A stretch of DNA of 64,000 nucleotides, from positions 99,755,085 to 99,819,084 of the forward strand of contig CM030366.1 in the NCBI GenBank assembly GCA_017893485.1, written 5' to 3'. The notes beneath the pieces are model-generated. The model worked only from the letters and a program-made list of their open reading frames with translations. It had not been told where the DNA came from and made no database searches. The position numbers and the translations under genes are program-made. Below, piece after piece: positions 1 to 12,075 of the stretch. This stretch comes from Hemerocallis citrina. Taxonomy: Eukaryota; Streptophyta; Magnoliopsida; Asparagales; Asphodelaceae. Each line of letters opens with the position of its first letter. Position 1 is the first letter of the stretch.

Positions 1-471
1 CATCCACACTACCCATACTCGACACCACAATGCAGACCCCCCCTCTTCCACCGCTGCAGTCACCATCCCAACAGCCCCAACGCTGGCCCCTTCACTCTTG
101 ATCCCAAATCCCGATGAGAGAGGAAATCGAGAGCTCAGACGCACTCGCTCCCCGACGCGTACACACCAACGTGCACATCAATGCCGTGAGGGGAGGAGAT
201 ACGTTCATCACCGCTATGGAGAGGGCACTGCCAGGGACTATGGGTTCCAACACCGATAAGGGGAGTCTAATGAGGGAAGGGCCCAAAGATGGGGTCCTCC
301 TAGTAGCCATTATAGGCGTAAGAAAACCCCGCCTTAAGATCATTGTCACCAGCACTCCAGGGGATACTCTCAGAGAGGTTATGAAAGTGTTGCTCGCAGA
401 CAAAAACTCCCCCTACCAACACACACTCCAAACCATTTTATCTACCGCAACACCGTCCTCAGCATGCTAGT

Positions 472-3364
472 ATGCAATACCAACACGGGCTATCAGATGA
501 ACAACTCAGGGGCACTAACTCACCTCATCACCACAACAATCACAGGGAGCTCCATGAACCTCAACATACTGCTCTGACCAACCCCCCCAATCCCAGCACC
601 TACCGTCGCGACATCCCACCACCACAGGCGAACCATTCCTTTAAATCCAGCGTCGAGCGAACCCATGAAGGGGCTGCGCTCAACGGGATTACAGTGGAAG
701 GTAACACCGGTAATGAGGCAGAGGAGGGGCACTGGGTTCAAGTAAGGGGAAAGAAAAACAAGTCTCAAGCCACTAACCTTCGAACCGAACCGCTCCCATA
801 TAGTAAGAAGCAGAGGAAGGGCAAGCGTAAGCCGGTTCCACGCTTCAACTGCGGTGATCTTGGACATTACAGAAGTGAATGCACCAAAGAAGTAAGGTGC
901 CTCAAGTGCATGAAGTGGGGACATCTCTCCTATGTTTTCACCAATGTGGTGGAAACCCACAGCGACGAAGGATACCCTGTGATTCGTGGAAGATCACCTG
1001 AGAACCCCATAGTGATTCGATTGGCAAAAATCCTTGAAACTATCAAAAGCGAAGAACGGTGGCTGCGGCAATGGTGCGCTATTGCCAAGGTCAAAGCAGG
1101 TAGGCCGTCGGAGGTGCATTTAATGCAAGCTCTTGCTGATAAATGGCCAATGTGAGCCCATAGATATTGGGTCGCTAAGAAATTGTGCCACTTACAATTC
1201 TTGGTCTCATTCCCTTCACCCGAGAAAGTCGCTGAAGTCGTTAGCATAGGGACGGTCGACTTTGGACATTTCCAACTCGAATTTAGCGCTTGGATGCCTA
1301 CTTTCAGAGCAGAGCTCCCACAGGGAGACAAATACTGGATCTGGATACACAACGTCCCCCTACACTTTTGGAAGAGATAAGCTCTTCAAGAGATTGTAGC
1401 GGAATTTGGGACGGTGGAAGAGATACGGTGCACCGATCAGAATTAGTCTCAGCGAGAACACTCATCAGAAGCACCGATATCTCTTTGATGCCGCGCTTCG
1501 CAAAAGTGTTCTCCTTTGAAGAATCCTATCTAATAAGATTCGTGCTCGACAAGAGAGAAGAAGCACAGCGAGAACAGGCGGCCGCCATCCCCCCTCTCCC
1601 ACATCAGTACTCAGAGACAGCAGATCCTATAGGCAAGTGGTCTCGCCGATAAAGGACCTGACAATAGATGGAATCCATGAAGTAGAAAGGGCTCACTGGG
1701 AGGTCATCAAGGCGGCGAGGGGGCAGGAGCAGCGTCAGGGTACTCTGGTGGAGGGTCAAGGGCCGAAGAAAGACCCTCCGTACAAAGCTGGTCGAGACAG
1801 GGGTCTCTCTGTAAGATCCAACAGTCAAAAGCCCTCAAGGACCTCCAACTCATCAGATCGAACTGCGGATATGCTTAACCCCCCTGATTTGGAAGGGAAC
1901 ACTGCTCAAGGAAAAAAGGCACTTAGGGAAGACCAACCCAAAGCTCAAAATGGCAATCTTTGTTTGGGAGTTGGTAGGGAAATGGCCAGAGAGGGCCATA
2001 GAGAGCAAAAGGGCAAAAGTGCTTCAAGAAGAGACATACAAGGCGGCCCAGATCTGCGCAACCACCCCCAAAAGAGGTGAGAGTGGGTACTGTTGGGTCA
2101 AGAATCGAAACAAGAAGTTTCCTGTTTGAAGCAAGCAAGCAGCAGAAGTATCAGCGACAGAACCCATGCCCCAAAAAGGAGGGATTCGGTAGGCGAGACA
2201 GCTGAGCAGCAAAAGGGGAGAGCACAGGGGAGAGCGCAGAGGGGCAACAGAGAAGTGGTTGGAGAAGAGGAGTTCTCAAAGAGATCTGAGACAATACAAA
2301 GAGAGAAAGTGAACTCAAAGAGAACAGAAGGTCGATTGGTGCAGCACTCGTTAATGTCGCCCCCCTCTCTCAAGGGGACACATGGAGAAGGCGACAAGAA
2401 CGAATAGGCTCCCTTCACACATGGCCTCTTAGTATCAGCGGTGGAATCGTTTTTCAAGATGGAGCATATGCTCACTCGTGGAGGAGGTCAAGGGTTATCC
2501 ATCTCTAGCGGTGAGCCTAGGGATAAGGACGCGTTGTTTGGTGTGAAGGGTGGTATGTTGCATGGCGGTACAACTCAGCTGATATGTGGGGCCAGCGGTG
2601 CTGAGGAGGAAGTTGAGGGGGTATTTATAAGGATATTTGTGTGCCCAAAGAGGGGTCTAAATGCAATTTGTTACAGCTATCGGCATGCAGTGGGCCCATT
2701 GAGGGATCCACTGTGGGCAACCAAGATAATCTGGATAGTCAATCTCTGATTAGTGGGCTCAATGAGGAGTCCGAGATAAGAGCACCTATGGAGCTAGATA
2801 TTCAGCAGGTAGACAGTGATGAGGAGCTGGAAGGACGTCTAAATCTGGACGAAGAATTCACATTTACGGATGAGGAGTTAGAAGATCTAGATTTTATTGC
2901 TGACACAGAGAGAGAGAGAGAGAGAGAGATCTCGAGAGATAGTCTTATCCACCCTTCCACTGACAGCGACGGGTTTCAGCACGGGCACATCTAGCAGGGC
3001 AGAGGGATTCAGGGTTGAGCGTTCACTTAAAAGGGCTCATTTGGAGTCCTTGGATGACTATCTAGAGGTAGCAGCGGCAGCCAAAGCCATAAAATTTGAT
3101 GATGGAGGTACGAAAAGTTTTTTAGCATCCATTTTAAATTTCATGTCAGATTCAGATGTTTTTATTCTAGCTCAAACTTGTGGTTTAGAACTTTGTGACA
3201 GAGAGCACAACGCTCTTCTGCTTAACAAAATCAGGGGTTGGGAAACTGAACGGGCTATGACGAACCCTCAGAAGGACATAAGTTCTTGCTCTGGGTTGAT
3301 AGTGGTTGGGGAGGAAATACCCCAACCCACACCCACGATCACCCTTAGCCCACTCCCCCAATGA
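472..3364 (+). pseudogene. LINE ORF1 (CCHC nucleic-acid-binding protein), degenerate
   Basis: ORF1 of plant L1 elements encodes an RNA-binding chaperone. After a basic Lys/Arg-rich stretch (about 790-840) two tandem CCHC-type knuckles are visible at 841-882 and 898-939. Each has lost one ligand: the first Cys of knuckle 1 reads Arg, and the last Cys of knuckle 2 reads Phe. A region resembling DUF4283 follows (about 1100-1440), with the stretches FLVSFPSPEKV and YWIWIHNVPLHFW. Usually DUF4283 comes before the knuckles, so the order here is inverted. In-frame stops occur at 1153-1155 and 1378-1380; later coding drifts between frames, and an AG microsatellite at 2907-2929 is one place where the open frame changes. 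The last frame ends at 3362-3364 and overlaps the ORF2 start as ATGA. The 1650-2900 stretch is charged, low-complexity and poorly assignable. Confidence 0.72.
2907..2929 (+). repeat. (AG)n microsatellite inside LINE ORF1
   Basis: An uninterrupted AG dinucleotide run lies in coding sequence. The open frame differs on its two sides (2641-2994 versus 2897-3364), so slippage here is a likely cause of one ORF1 frameshift. Confidence 0.9.
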
Positions 3365-6300
3365 ATACACTTTTCTGGAATGTTCGGGAATTAGGGGGTA
3401 TGGGGAAGAGAGAGATGGTTAGGGACGTTATTATGACGTCCAGAGCGGAAGTGGTAGGGCTACAGGAGACAAAACTCACGAATGGGTTTAAACTCAAAAG
3501 AGTAGGGGGCACCAGAATCAAGGAATGGGTGCTACGACCGTTCGTAGGAGCTTCGGGGGGGATAGCTATCGGATTCAGTCTAGATATCTTTGTCTGCTCT
3601 GAGGAGTACAGCAGAGCATTTTCTCTGTCTATCCGATTAAAGCGAAGATCCGATAACTGGGTGCAAACGGTCACCATGGTCTATGGGCCAAATGTGGCGG
3701 CAGACCGCGCCGCCTTTTGGCAAGAACTTATCGATATTCGCCACAGGTGGTCGGGAGCTTGGATGGTCGGGGGAGACTTCAACATCACCAGATTTGCTTT
3801 TGAACACAAAGGAAGAGGCTCCGGCGACAGACACAGGGAAGAATTCAATAGGGTGATCATGGAACTAGAGCTAATCGACATCCCTATCAATGATAGATTA
3901 TTTACTTGGTCAAACATGCAAGAAACCCTGATTATGGCCAAATTGGACAGGATTCTGGTATCGATGCATTGGGAGGCTAAATTCCCGTTAGCAAGCGCTA
4001 AATCGATCCTAAGACCTACGTTTGACCACACCCCGATCCTACTTGATGTCGGGATGCAGGGAACTCAAAGACCAAGGAAGTTCAGATTTGAGAAGGCCTG
4101 ACTAAAAATCCAAGGTTTTCACCACATGGTGATGGAGAACTGGTCGCTCCCTACAACTGAGACGGATGCAGCATCCCGATGGTGTGAAAAAGTGCGTCGA
4201 TTGAGAAAACGGCTGCGTATATGGAACATATCTAGATTTTCGACCATCTGGCGTGCAAAAGACTCCTTCTTTGAAGGTATTGATGAGTTAGAGAGATTAG
4301 AAGAGGCGAGAGTCCTGTCACAAGGGGAAAGAAACAAGCTGCTAGAGCTCCTTCAAAACATTTCTAATCTTTATATGCTAGAGGAGATCAGATGGCAACA
4401 AAGGTCGAGAATCTCGTGGCTCAAAGAGGGAGACGCGAATACGGCCTACTTCCACCGAGTCGCAAGCGCAAGACGTAGATCTAACCTAATAGTGTCACTA
4501 CAAACAGACTCGGGAACATCGCAAGATGAAAATGTGATCTCCAAGACCTTTCAAGACTACTACAAAGGAATCTTTGGGAAGAAGAACGACTTCAGGATCC
4601 CGATTAGGAAAGACTTCTGGCAGGCTGGGAGGACCGAAACAGCACAATCTTTCTCCAACTTGGAAGCACCTTTCTCGGAAATGGAAGTGAAAAATGCCAT
4701 TAAGAAAATGGGAGCAGACAAATCACCTGGGCCGAATGGATTCCCAATATTATTCTACAAGGTGTTCTGCGAGGAAATAAAAGGGGACTTTATGACGTTG
4801 CTGGATGATTTCTTCCACCACAATCTCAGACTGGGCATGTTCAACTTTGCAGAGGTAGTTATAATACCCAAAAGGGCGGAATCGTCGAGGGTGGGGGATT
4901 TCAGGCCGATTAACCTCATAAACTGCTCGGCTAAGATCATCACCAAGGTCCTGGCCATTCGGTTGGGTAGTACCATGTACTGTTTAATTAACAAAACACG
5001 GTCTGGCTTCATTAAGGGTAGATGTATCTTGGATTGCGTGGCGACCGCTGAACAAGTTATCCACCATTGCTACACTGGCCAATCTAAGAACTTCCTCCTT
5101 AAACTGGACTTCGATAAAGCATATGACTCAGTAGACTGGGAATGTTTGTTGGAAGCCCTCAGAGGAAGGGGCTTCGGGGATAAATGGATCAGGTGGATTA
5201 AACAATGTCTATACACCAGCAAAATAGCTATCTCGGTGAATGGTCGGTCAGGTCAACCATTCCCTTGCAAGAAGGGGCTACGCCAGGGGGATCCACTGTC
5301 ACCTCTACTATTCACTATTGTAGCAGATGTACTGAGGAGCATGCTAGACAACTGTCAGAGCAAGGGCTGGATTACACCAGTGGCGAGAATTCATGCTAAT
5401 CAAGGGTGCACGATTCTTCAGTATGCTGTTGACACCCTTCTTTTCGGTAATGGGAATCGATTAGAGACAATCTACTTTAAAGGGTACTATACTGTTTTGA
5501 GGTATGGTCAGGTCTCAGGATTAACTTTCACAAGAGTGCACTGATCCCAATTGCACTTTCCTATAGTGAGGCACAAGACCACGCAACCATTCTTAACTGC
5601 ATGACGGATGAGTTCCTAATCAAATATTTTGGTCTCCCACTCAGGCCAGGGAAGCTAAATAAGACGAATTGGCTACCCATAATTGACAGGGTGGAGGACA
5701 GATTATCTGGGTGGAAAGGCAAATCGCTGTCCCTCGGTGGCAGAGTGGTTCTCATCAACTCAGTGTTGTCTAATCTGCCCATTTACTATATGTCGTTTAT
5801 TGAGCTTCCGAAATGGGTAATCCAGAGGATTGACCGAATCCAAAAACGATTCCTCTGGAAAGGAGCAGACGCGAATAGGGGAGGATATCACCTGATAAAA
5901 TGGAGCATCGCTTGCATGAAGAAGAGTCATGGGGGGCTCGGCATAATCGACCTGAGAGATATGAATCTTGCCCTGCTGGGAAAATGGTGGTGGAAGGTCT
6001 TTCACCACAGCGGAGAAGGATGGCAGGACTTCATTCAGCCATACCTTCGGGGTAAAGGTACGAGAAGTTTAGGCTTCCGAGTGGGACCGAAAGTTTCTCG
6101 ATTCTGGAAAGGAATTACCAAAGCTAGCGGGCCATTCAACTCAGCAGTTATTTCGACTATTGGTAATGGACGTTCCACCAGATTTTAGTGGGATAAATGG
6201 TGTGGTGCACATAACCTTAAGGAGACCTTCCTAGAGCTTTATGAGAAAACAAATCGTCCAAACATATCTGTGGCCGAGACTTGGAAAAGGGGCACCTGGA

Positions 6301-7025
6301 AACCGTCTTTCCGAGGAACTCTTACCCCATGGCTTCATCAGCAACTGTTGGAACTTTGAATGCATATAGCAAGGTCCGGTGCGATGTATGCTCAAGGTCC
6401 AAACCAGATGCGATGGGCCCTTGAGACCAAGGGAGCGTTCACAGTGAGATCTCTGTACAACCGGATTCACTTTCGAGGATGCAGACCTAGCTGGGCAAAG
6501 GTTCTTTGGAAGGCGAAAACCCCCCTTAAAGTTAGAGTCTTCCTCTAGTTAGTGCTCAATAACGCGATCCTCACCAGAGAAAACCTGGCCAAAAGACAAC
6601 CCCAGATAGCGATCAATTGCGGATTCTGTAACACACACACGGAGACTCTGAACCACCTTTTCATTCACTGTCAGAGGAGTAAGGCAATCATGGTTGAGGT
6701 TTTAAGGACCTTAGGGACAAGTGACTACCCAAACGAATACGAGGATTTGTGGATCGGTCCCAAATTTGCCTCGGTACGCCCCGAGATGAAGGATGCTTGG
6801 TACATTGCCATTGCGGTAACTACTTGGGTGTTATGGTTGGACAGGAATAGTTTTTACTTTCGTGCTTCATGTAATAGTATTTCTGGTAATCTTACTCATA
6901 TTATGCACCTGATTTCTTTTTGGGCCACAGCTGCTGTCACAGGGGCGAGAGGGAGAATTGCCAGAGTCTTCCAGGTGGAAGAATTTGATGACGAGGAGGT
7001 CGAGTTTGGACCGATTCTGGATTGA
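3361..7025 (+). pseudogene. LINE ORF2: endonuclease, reverse transcriptase, zf-RVT; broken
   Basis: The product would nick target DNA and reverse-transcribe the element RNA. The APE-type endonuclease (3361 to about 4060) shows TLFWNVRELGG, LQETKL and VGGDFNITR, with FDH where SDH is usual near the end. The reverse transcriptase shows LDFDKAYDSVDW (about 5101-5139) and GLRQGDPLSP (5275-5304). The catalytic YADD box reads YAVD at 5422-5433, so one metal-binding Asp is lost. A C-terminal zinc finger, CGFCNTHTETLNHLFIHC (6618-6671), is of the zf-RVT type that follows RT in plant LINEs. In-frame stops lie at 4099-4101, 6186-6188, 6357-6359 and 6546-6548, and a one-base frameshift lies near 5521-5525. 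The start ATG at 3361 overlaps the ORF1 stop. The copy is inactive. Confidence 0.9.
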
Positions 7026-7280
7026 GGGGTAGGTGACCCTATGGCTCACTTGACACAGCAGGTTCCAGCTGGCAGCACCTATCTCTAGTTTGTTTTTTGG
7101 GTTCGAGCTATTGTACTTTTTGTTGTATTTTGTTTGGATAGTTAGACCCAACCCCCAGAGTGTTGTTGGGAGGCGATGGTTTATTTCCTGCACTGTACTT
7201 TTGTTTTTCCCTGGTTTACTGAGATTGTTTTATTAGCTTCTTATTAATGAAACATGGTGGATTTATCCCACCTTTTACCT

Positions 7281-7290
7281 AAAAAAAAAA
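7281..7290 (+). other. Poly(A) tail at the LINE 3' end
   Basis: Ten consecutive A residues follow about 255 bases of 3' UTR after the ORF2 stop. This is the usual 3' terminus of an L1 insertion and marks the boundary with the AT-rich flank. Confidence 0.75.
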
Positions 7291-8775
7291 CATATACTAA
7301 CGGAAACATGGACTTTTATTTACAACTAATTATGGTTTTACTATTCAAACTTGAGCTACATAATTGTTGTTTAGTGTTTACAAAACTTTCATATGCTGTA
7401 TCGTTCCGAAGACGTACCATAGGCACGTGCCCACGGCCAAATCTAGTACATGGACAAAAGACTAACTAATTAATTATTGATGCATAGTTTTAGAAGTATT
7501 TTTGCATCCCTCAAGTATCACCCAGTAGATTGGGCAGCTCAGTCGCACTGCGCAGTCGGCTCAGGCGCAAACAGTTTAAAAAATTCACCCGATTTAATCA
7601 GCTCGAGTTATACATGAAAACAGTAGATAACACACGGATAAACATGAATACATTATTAATTAATTAATACTTCATGACTTACAATCGGTTATGAATGTCT
7701 CTAGTAGCAACCAGTGAATGAGATTGACTCGTTTTTCTCATAACTAAACTATAGTTGCTCACAATTGTGAAAATCTTAAAAAATCATATACTTATAAAAA
7801 AACTCACTCTTAGCTTAAATTGTAGAATTGAAAGTCTACTAAATTTGTTTATTTCCTCATAATACTATATATAAGAGGTGAAAATGCTCGCAATGAAGTA
7901 GGTATACAGTAATTATAAAACTACTCAGTTATGCAGTTTATTTATACCTGTGAAAATCACCATAAATTCCACACTTGATCAATTTTGATTTTCTTTAGCT
8001 CAGTTTAAAGCTATACAAGTTGACTCCAACTTTGTACTTATAAGTTTTTATAAATTATTGCATCTATTTTCCCAAAATCTCTCAATACTACAATAAGGTG
8101 AGAATGTGACTGTATAGAAATTTTTAGGGCAGTAATCATTTTTGGATCTATTTAAAATACTGCTGAAATCCAAATTTTATGAATTTTTGTAGGAATGTTA
8201 TAAACACAGTAGATTCACATATATAAGTTTCACCTTCAACTTCCATGTATTTAAGAAAAAATAATTTTTGGAAGTTCATGACTAAAACTATAAGTTGATC
8301 TCTTACTTCATCAATTTCGAATTCATTTTACTATCATAATTTTACACAAATAATTAACACAACCTACACATAATTCAATAAATCTAGCATGAATATTAAT
8401 TAATAGATAAAGAAATAGTTACCCACTTGTAATTTATCCTTCTAGTTGTGATCTTTTCTTCTCCTTGCAATCTCTCAAACCCTCAATTAACCTCTTAACA
8501 CAATTAAGATTCAAGACACAAAAGAGTTAATAATAATACATGCAATTACTCTATTTTAGAAGCCAAATATATAACTATACCTTATAGAAATCACCACCCT
8601 GATCTCCCTGATAACCATGGGAGCTCCATCACAATTTTCACCACCATCATCAACCTCATCACCATTATCTCTAGCTCCTTCAAACTCTCCTTGAATTCCC
8701 TTCTCTCTTGTTTCTCTGTTTCTCTTTCTATCTTACTCATATTGCTTCTAAATAAACCCACAAAATAATTTGCTA
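7291..8775. other. AT-rich stretch, no gene recognised
   Basis: About 1.5 kb of AT-rich sequence with no long open frame and no recognised domain. The only item noted is a 49-codon open frame on the - strand at 8591-8740, with a charged Lys/Glu-rich start; I cannot assign it. It may be host intergenic DNA or an old decayed element. Confidence 0.6.
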
Positions 8776-8780
8776 ATTCC
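8776..8780. repeat. Target-site duplication ATTCC, left copy
   Basis: Five-base direct repeat flanking Copia copy 1, identical to 12071-12075. Confidence 0.9.
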
Positions 8781-9471
8781 TGTTGAAGAAACTACCACAA
8801 CTCGTAGTACTAATAGCGGAAGTGCACCACAAGCAATAGAAACCACCAAGACTTAGATGAACCAAGAACAAGGCACCACAATATATGTAAGATCTCACAA
8901 GAACACAATCAATATGCAAAGATAACCAATACTTCTTATTTCCCAAGAAATACAAAGATTACAAAAGAGATTACAACTCTCAATCTCTCTCCCTCACCTT
9001 TGAAACACTCGGCACAATCCCCTCTTGAAGTTGAACAATGATAACGACACACCTCTTGATTACACAAATTGATCTTTTTAGATGATTCAAACCCTAGAGT
9101 CTACAGCCATATATATAGCCCCAAGTAAATCCTAAAAAATAAACACAAATCCAAGAATTGGGCATTAAACTTGTAAGCCCAAAAACAATCAGCACCGAAT
9201 TCAATCGACCGCACCCCTAAGGTCGGTCGCCCGCAACGTGTAGAGCCAAACCCAAGACATGACCGGTCGACTGCATGGTCGAGACCGTCACCCCCTCTAT
9301 TCGACCCTGTACACTTGAAGAACCCTCAGTAGTTTGGGTCGATCGACCGCAACTCTCCAGACTATACTTCTTCTACTTGCTGTTGTCTTCAATTACTGTC
9401 TTTGTCTTCTCATCTTCTTCTCCAACTTCAAGTACTCCGTGCCTACGTTATTTGAGGCAAAAATCCTAACA
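8781..9471 (-). repeat. 3' LTR of Copia copy 1
   Basis: A 691-base terminal repeat, + strand TGTTGAAG to CCTAACA, closely matching 11361-12070, 24688-25365 and 27235-27945. A TATA-like block lies at about 9108-9119 on the - strand. Several GGTCGACCG-like palindromes lie at about 9190-9350 in the U3 part. Confidence 0.93.
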
Positions 9472-9484
9472 ATCTCCCACTTGG
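9472..9484 (-). promoter_or_regulatory. Polypurine tract of Copia copy 1
   Basis: On the - strand this reads CCAAGTGGGAGAT, directly before the TGTTAGG start of the 3' LTR. This is the standard plus-strand primer position and resembles Tnt1/Tork elements. The same string is at 25366-25378 in copy 2. Confidence 0.8.
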
Positions 9485-9901
9485 ACTAAATACACAACGC
9501 CTCAAAGTTATTGCAATTTTTACCTCGCATTATCTCTACCAATCTCCCACTTTTATGGAAGACCCAAGTACTCCCCACTCTCATGAAGAGCACCTCCGCC
9601 ACTCCACCACGTGAAGAGCACCAACCACCCTTCATCGCCTCATGAAGGATGTGCTCCACCAATCGCATCGAGCACGAATACCGGAGAAACAACTTTCCGT
9701 GTCGGATTCTGTGTTACAAGACTCCCCAACTCACAGAATCTCTATCAACACTGAACATGATTCAAAGCCTCTCAATGCACCCTCTGCACTAGAAACCTCT
9801 GTGGACGACACCTCCACAATATCCGCAGACTGTTCAACCCCTACAGTTCCAATTCGGTTACCACTCATCGACATCACCCCACATATTAATACCAGTGCTC
9901 T

Positions 9902-11333
9902 CTACCACACAAGAGTGACTTGAAGCTTCGACTTCCATATCACAAAATACCTTACCGCAACAACATCTTTCCCTTTAGGATCACTTTCATGGCCAGCAGC
10001 TTCCACTAAATTAGCAACCTCCTCACCACAACTGAAAGAACTTGGTTGCACCCCACACAACCTACCACTCGATTCCGACTGAGAGTCAACTACAGAAGAA
10101 ACTCCTCTCATGTTTCTAAGCAAATGCAGAGTTCCCTCACACTTTCCTTTTGCAATCACCCTTGAACCTGCAACTATACACTACTCCCTACTACCAATTG
10201 TAGTAGACAACCCTTCTTTGTCTATCCTTTCAATCGAGATAAGATTTTTCTTCATGTCTGGAACATGCACTGTTTTCCGCAAGACAACACACTATCATCA
10301 TTGGCTTTCACGCGAATAGTACCAATCCAACGTATAGGACACCGATGACCATTCCCCACGATCACATCTCCAAAAGAACCCTCCTCGTAGTCATCAAACA
10401 CCTCTCTCCTCGGAGTGCAATGAAAAAAAGCTCCCGAATCAATACACCAATCTTGAGTGCCCAACTCCTCATGAGCTGATAAGCATAACTCTTCAACAAG
10501 CCCCACCTGAGCTTCCTTTGGGGTATCTCTCTTCGGTTTCTCCTGCTTCTTCTTCTTCATATAAGCCTTGCAACTGCGCATCATGTGACCCTTCTTGTCA
10601 CAATACCAATACTCAGGCCCATATTTCTCATCGCTGTCATCAGACCCACTCTCAAATGAAGTACTCTGATCATCTTCTTCGACTACTCTTAGATCTCTCA
10701 CGTCTCTTCTCAACGTACAATGTGGAATCTCTAGAAGATGTTGATGGATATCCCCCATTTCTCACCCTTCTCACCTCCTCGTTCAGAATGCTACTCACCA
10801 CATCCTGTAGAGTCGTCGAATCTGTTATAGTGCCTGTAATAATCTGTTCCACCATACCATAACTATCGGGTAAAGTAGATAGAAGTAACAATGACTGCCC
10901 CCTTTCTGAAAATTTCAAACCTGCAGCTTCCATCTGGTTATAAACTATACAGTAATTGTTCACATGCTCAGCTACTAAACCCCCTTTCTTCAACATCATA
11001 TTAACCAATTTTTTCAGATGAAGAATTTGATTAGATGTCGACGGTTTCTCATACATATCCGTGAGAATCTCCATAGACTCCCTTGTGGTATTTTGCCTTC
11101 GAGATATAAAATAATGCCTTCATACTCAGCCCCAACTGAATCTGCCTCAGTGCCTTCTGATCTAAATGATTCCAATCTGCCAAGATCTTCTCATCCTTTT
11201 CTGCACCTACCGGCTTCTCATCAAACAACAGACCATCAAGATCTTTCTGACGAAGATACGCTATCAATTGAATCTTCCACATCGCGAAGTTACTCTCATC
11301 GAATCTCTCAATCTTCGACTTGTTATCGGCCAT
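9902..11333 (-). pseudogene. Copia gag-protease remnant, copy 1
   Basis: Gag packages element RNA and the aspartic protease matures it. The probable start ATG is at 11331-11333, beginning MADNKSKIERFDESNF, the usual Copia gag N-terminus. A UBN2-like gag body follows (LHLKKLVNMMLKKG, then LLSTLPDSYG). The zinc knuckle CDKKGHMMRSC has lost its first Cys, where Tyr is found. The protease motif reads WCIDSGAFFHCTPR, followed by VGNGH. The beginning of a GAG-pre-integrase segment comes next and coding then fades. Frameshifts lie near 11085 and 10690, with further breaks below 10252. No integrase or RT sequence follows, matching copy 2, so the truncation was inherited and not private to this copy. 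Confidence 0.85.
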
Positions 11334-11346
11334 CTTGAACCTATCT

Positions 11347-11358
11347 GCTCTGATAGCA
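11347..11358 (-). promoter_or_regulatory. Primer-binding site (initiator Met-tRNA type), copy 1
   Basis: On the - strand this reads TGCTATCAGAGC, two bases inside the 5' LTR. It differs by one base from TGGTATCAGAGC, the usual plant Copia primer site complementary to initiator tRNA-Met. Confidence 0.8.
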
Positions 11359-11360
11359 CT

Positions 11361-12070
11361 TGTTGAAGAATCTACCATAACTCGTAGTGCTAATAGCGGA
11401 AGTGCACCACAAGCATTAGAAACCACCAAGACTTAGATGAACCAAGAACAAGCCACCACAATATATGTAAGATCTCACAAGAAAACAATCAATATGCATA
11501 TATAACCAATACTTCTTATTTCCCAAGAAATACAACGATTACAAAAGAGATTAAAACTCTCAATCTCTCTCCCTCACCTTTCAAACACTCGGCACAATCC
11601 CTTCTTGAAGTTGAACAATGATAACGGCTCACCTCTTGATTACACAAATTGATCTTTTCAGATGACTCAAACCCTAGAGTCTACAGCCATATATATAGCC
11701 TCAAAGTAAATCCTAAAAGATAAACACAAATCCAACAATTGGGCCTAAAACTCTTAAGCCTAAAACAATCAGCGTCGAAGTCGGTCGACCGCACCCCCAA
11801 GGTCGGTCGACCGCAACGTGTAGAGCCAAACCCAAGACACGACCATTCGACTCCATGGTCGACCGTCACCCCTATCTTGGACCCTCTACACTCGAAGAGT
11901 TCTCAGCAGTTTGGGTCGATCGACCGCACCCCCAGGTCGATCGACCGCAACTCTCCAGACTACACTTCTTCTATTTGTTGCTGTCTTCTCTTGCTGTCTT
12001 TGTTTTTCCCTCTTCTTCTCCAACTTCAAGTACGCAGTGCCTACGTGTATTTGAGGCTAAAACCCTAACA
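11361..12070 (-). repeat. 5' LTR of Copia copy 1
   Basis: A 710-base terminal repeat matching 8781-9471. It carries the promoter for the element, with a TATATATA block at 11688-11699 read on the - strand. Its U3 part (about 11780-11955) contains several GGTCGACCG palindromes. Confidence 0.93.
11688..11699 (-). promoter_or_regulatory. TATA box of the Copia 5' LTR
   Basis: The - strand reads CTATATATATGG. It is conserved in position in the other family LTRs (about 9108, 25004, 27549 and, in the opposite orientation, 28101). It lies upstream of the gag start, as a U3/R promoter should. Confidence 0.65.
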
Positions 12071-12075
12071 ATTCC
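12071..12075. repeat. Target-site duplication ATTCC, right copy
   Basis: Matches 8776-8780 exactly. Confidence 0.9.

Larger units (their letters stand above)
1..7290 (+). mobile_element. Degenerate L1-type LINE retrotransposon
   Basis: A non-LTR retrotransposon reads left to right: ORF1 with zinc knuckles, then ORF2 with an endonuclease, reverse transcriptase and C-terminal zinc-finger region, then a short 3' UTR ending in ten A residues at 7281-7290. No LTRs flank it, as expected for L1 elements that insert by target-primed reverse transcription. The 5' end is not resolved and may lie before the window; 1-470 has no recognised domain, although it holds an open frame at 114-470. Both reading frames are broken by stops and frameshifts, so this copy is dead. 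A target-site duplication could not be defined because the left boundary is unknown. Confidence 0.9.
8781..12070 (-). mobile_element. Complete non-autonomous Copia (Tork/Tnt1-like) element, gag-protease only, copy 1
   Basis: Two direct LTRs (8781-9471 and 11361-12070) bracket an internal region of only 1.9 kb. In element direction each LTR begins TGTTAGG and ends CTTCAACA. The same five bases, ATTCC, flank both sides (8776-8780 and 12071-12075), so the ends are certain. A primer-binding site resembling initiator Met-tRNA lies beside the 5' LTR, and a purine tract reading AAGTGGGAGAT lies beside the 3' LTR. The interior has gag, protease and the start of the pre-integrase region, but no integrase, reverse transcriptase or RNase H. 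Such an element must borrow enzymes from a full-length relative. A sister copy at 24688-27945 has the same structure. Confidence 0.93.

Noticed and set aside
8591..8740. A 49-codon - strand frame with charged N-terminus that might be an exon
   Set aside because: Too short, no domain and no conserved splice context that I can trust.
9642..9923. Antisense + strand open frame, with a similar one at 25391-25753
   Set aside because: Both lie in the tail of the same Copia family, so the similarity reflects shared element DNA. No domain is recognised and breaks differ between copies.
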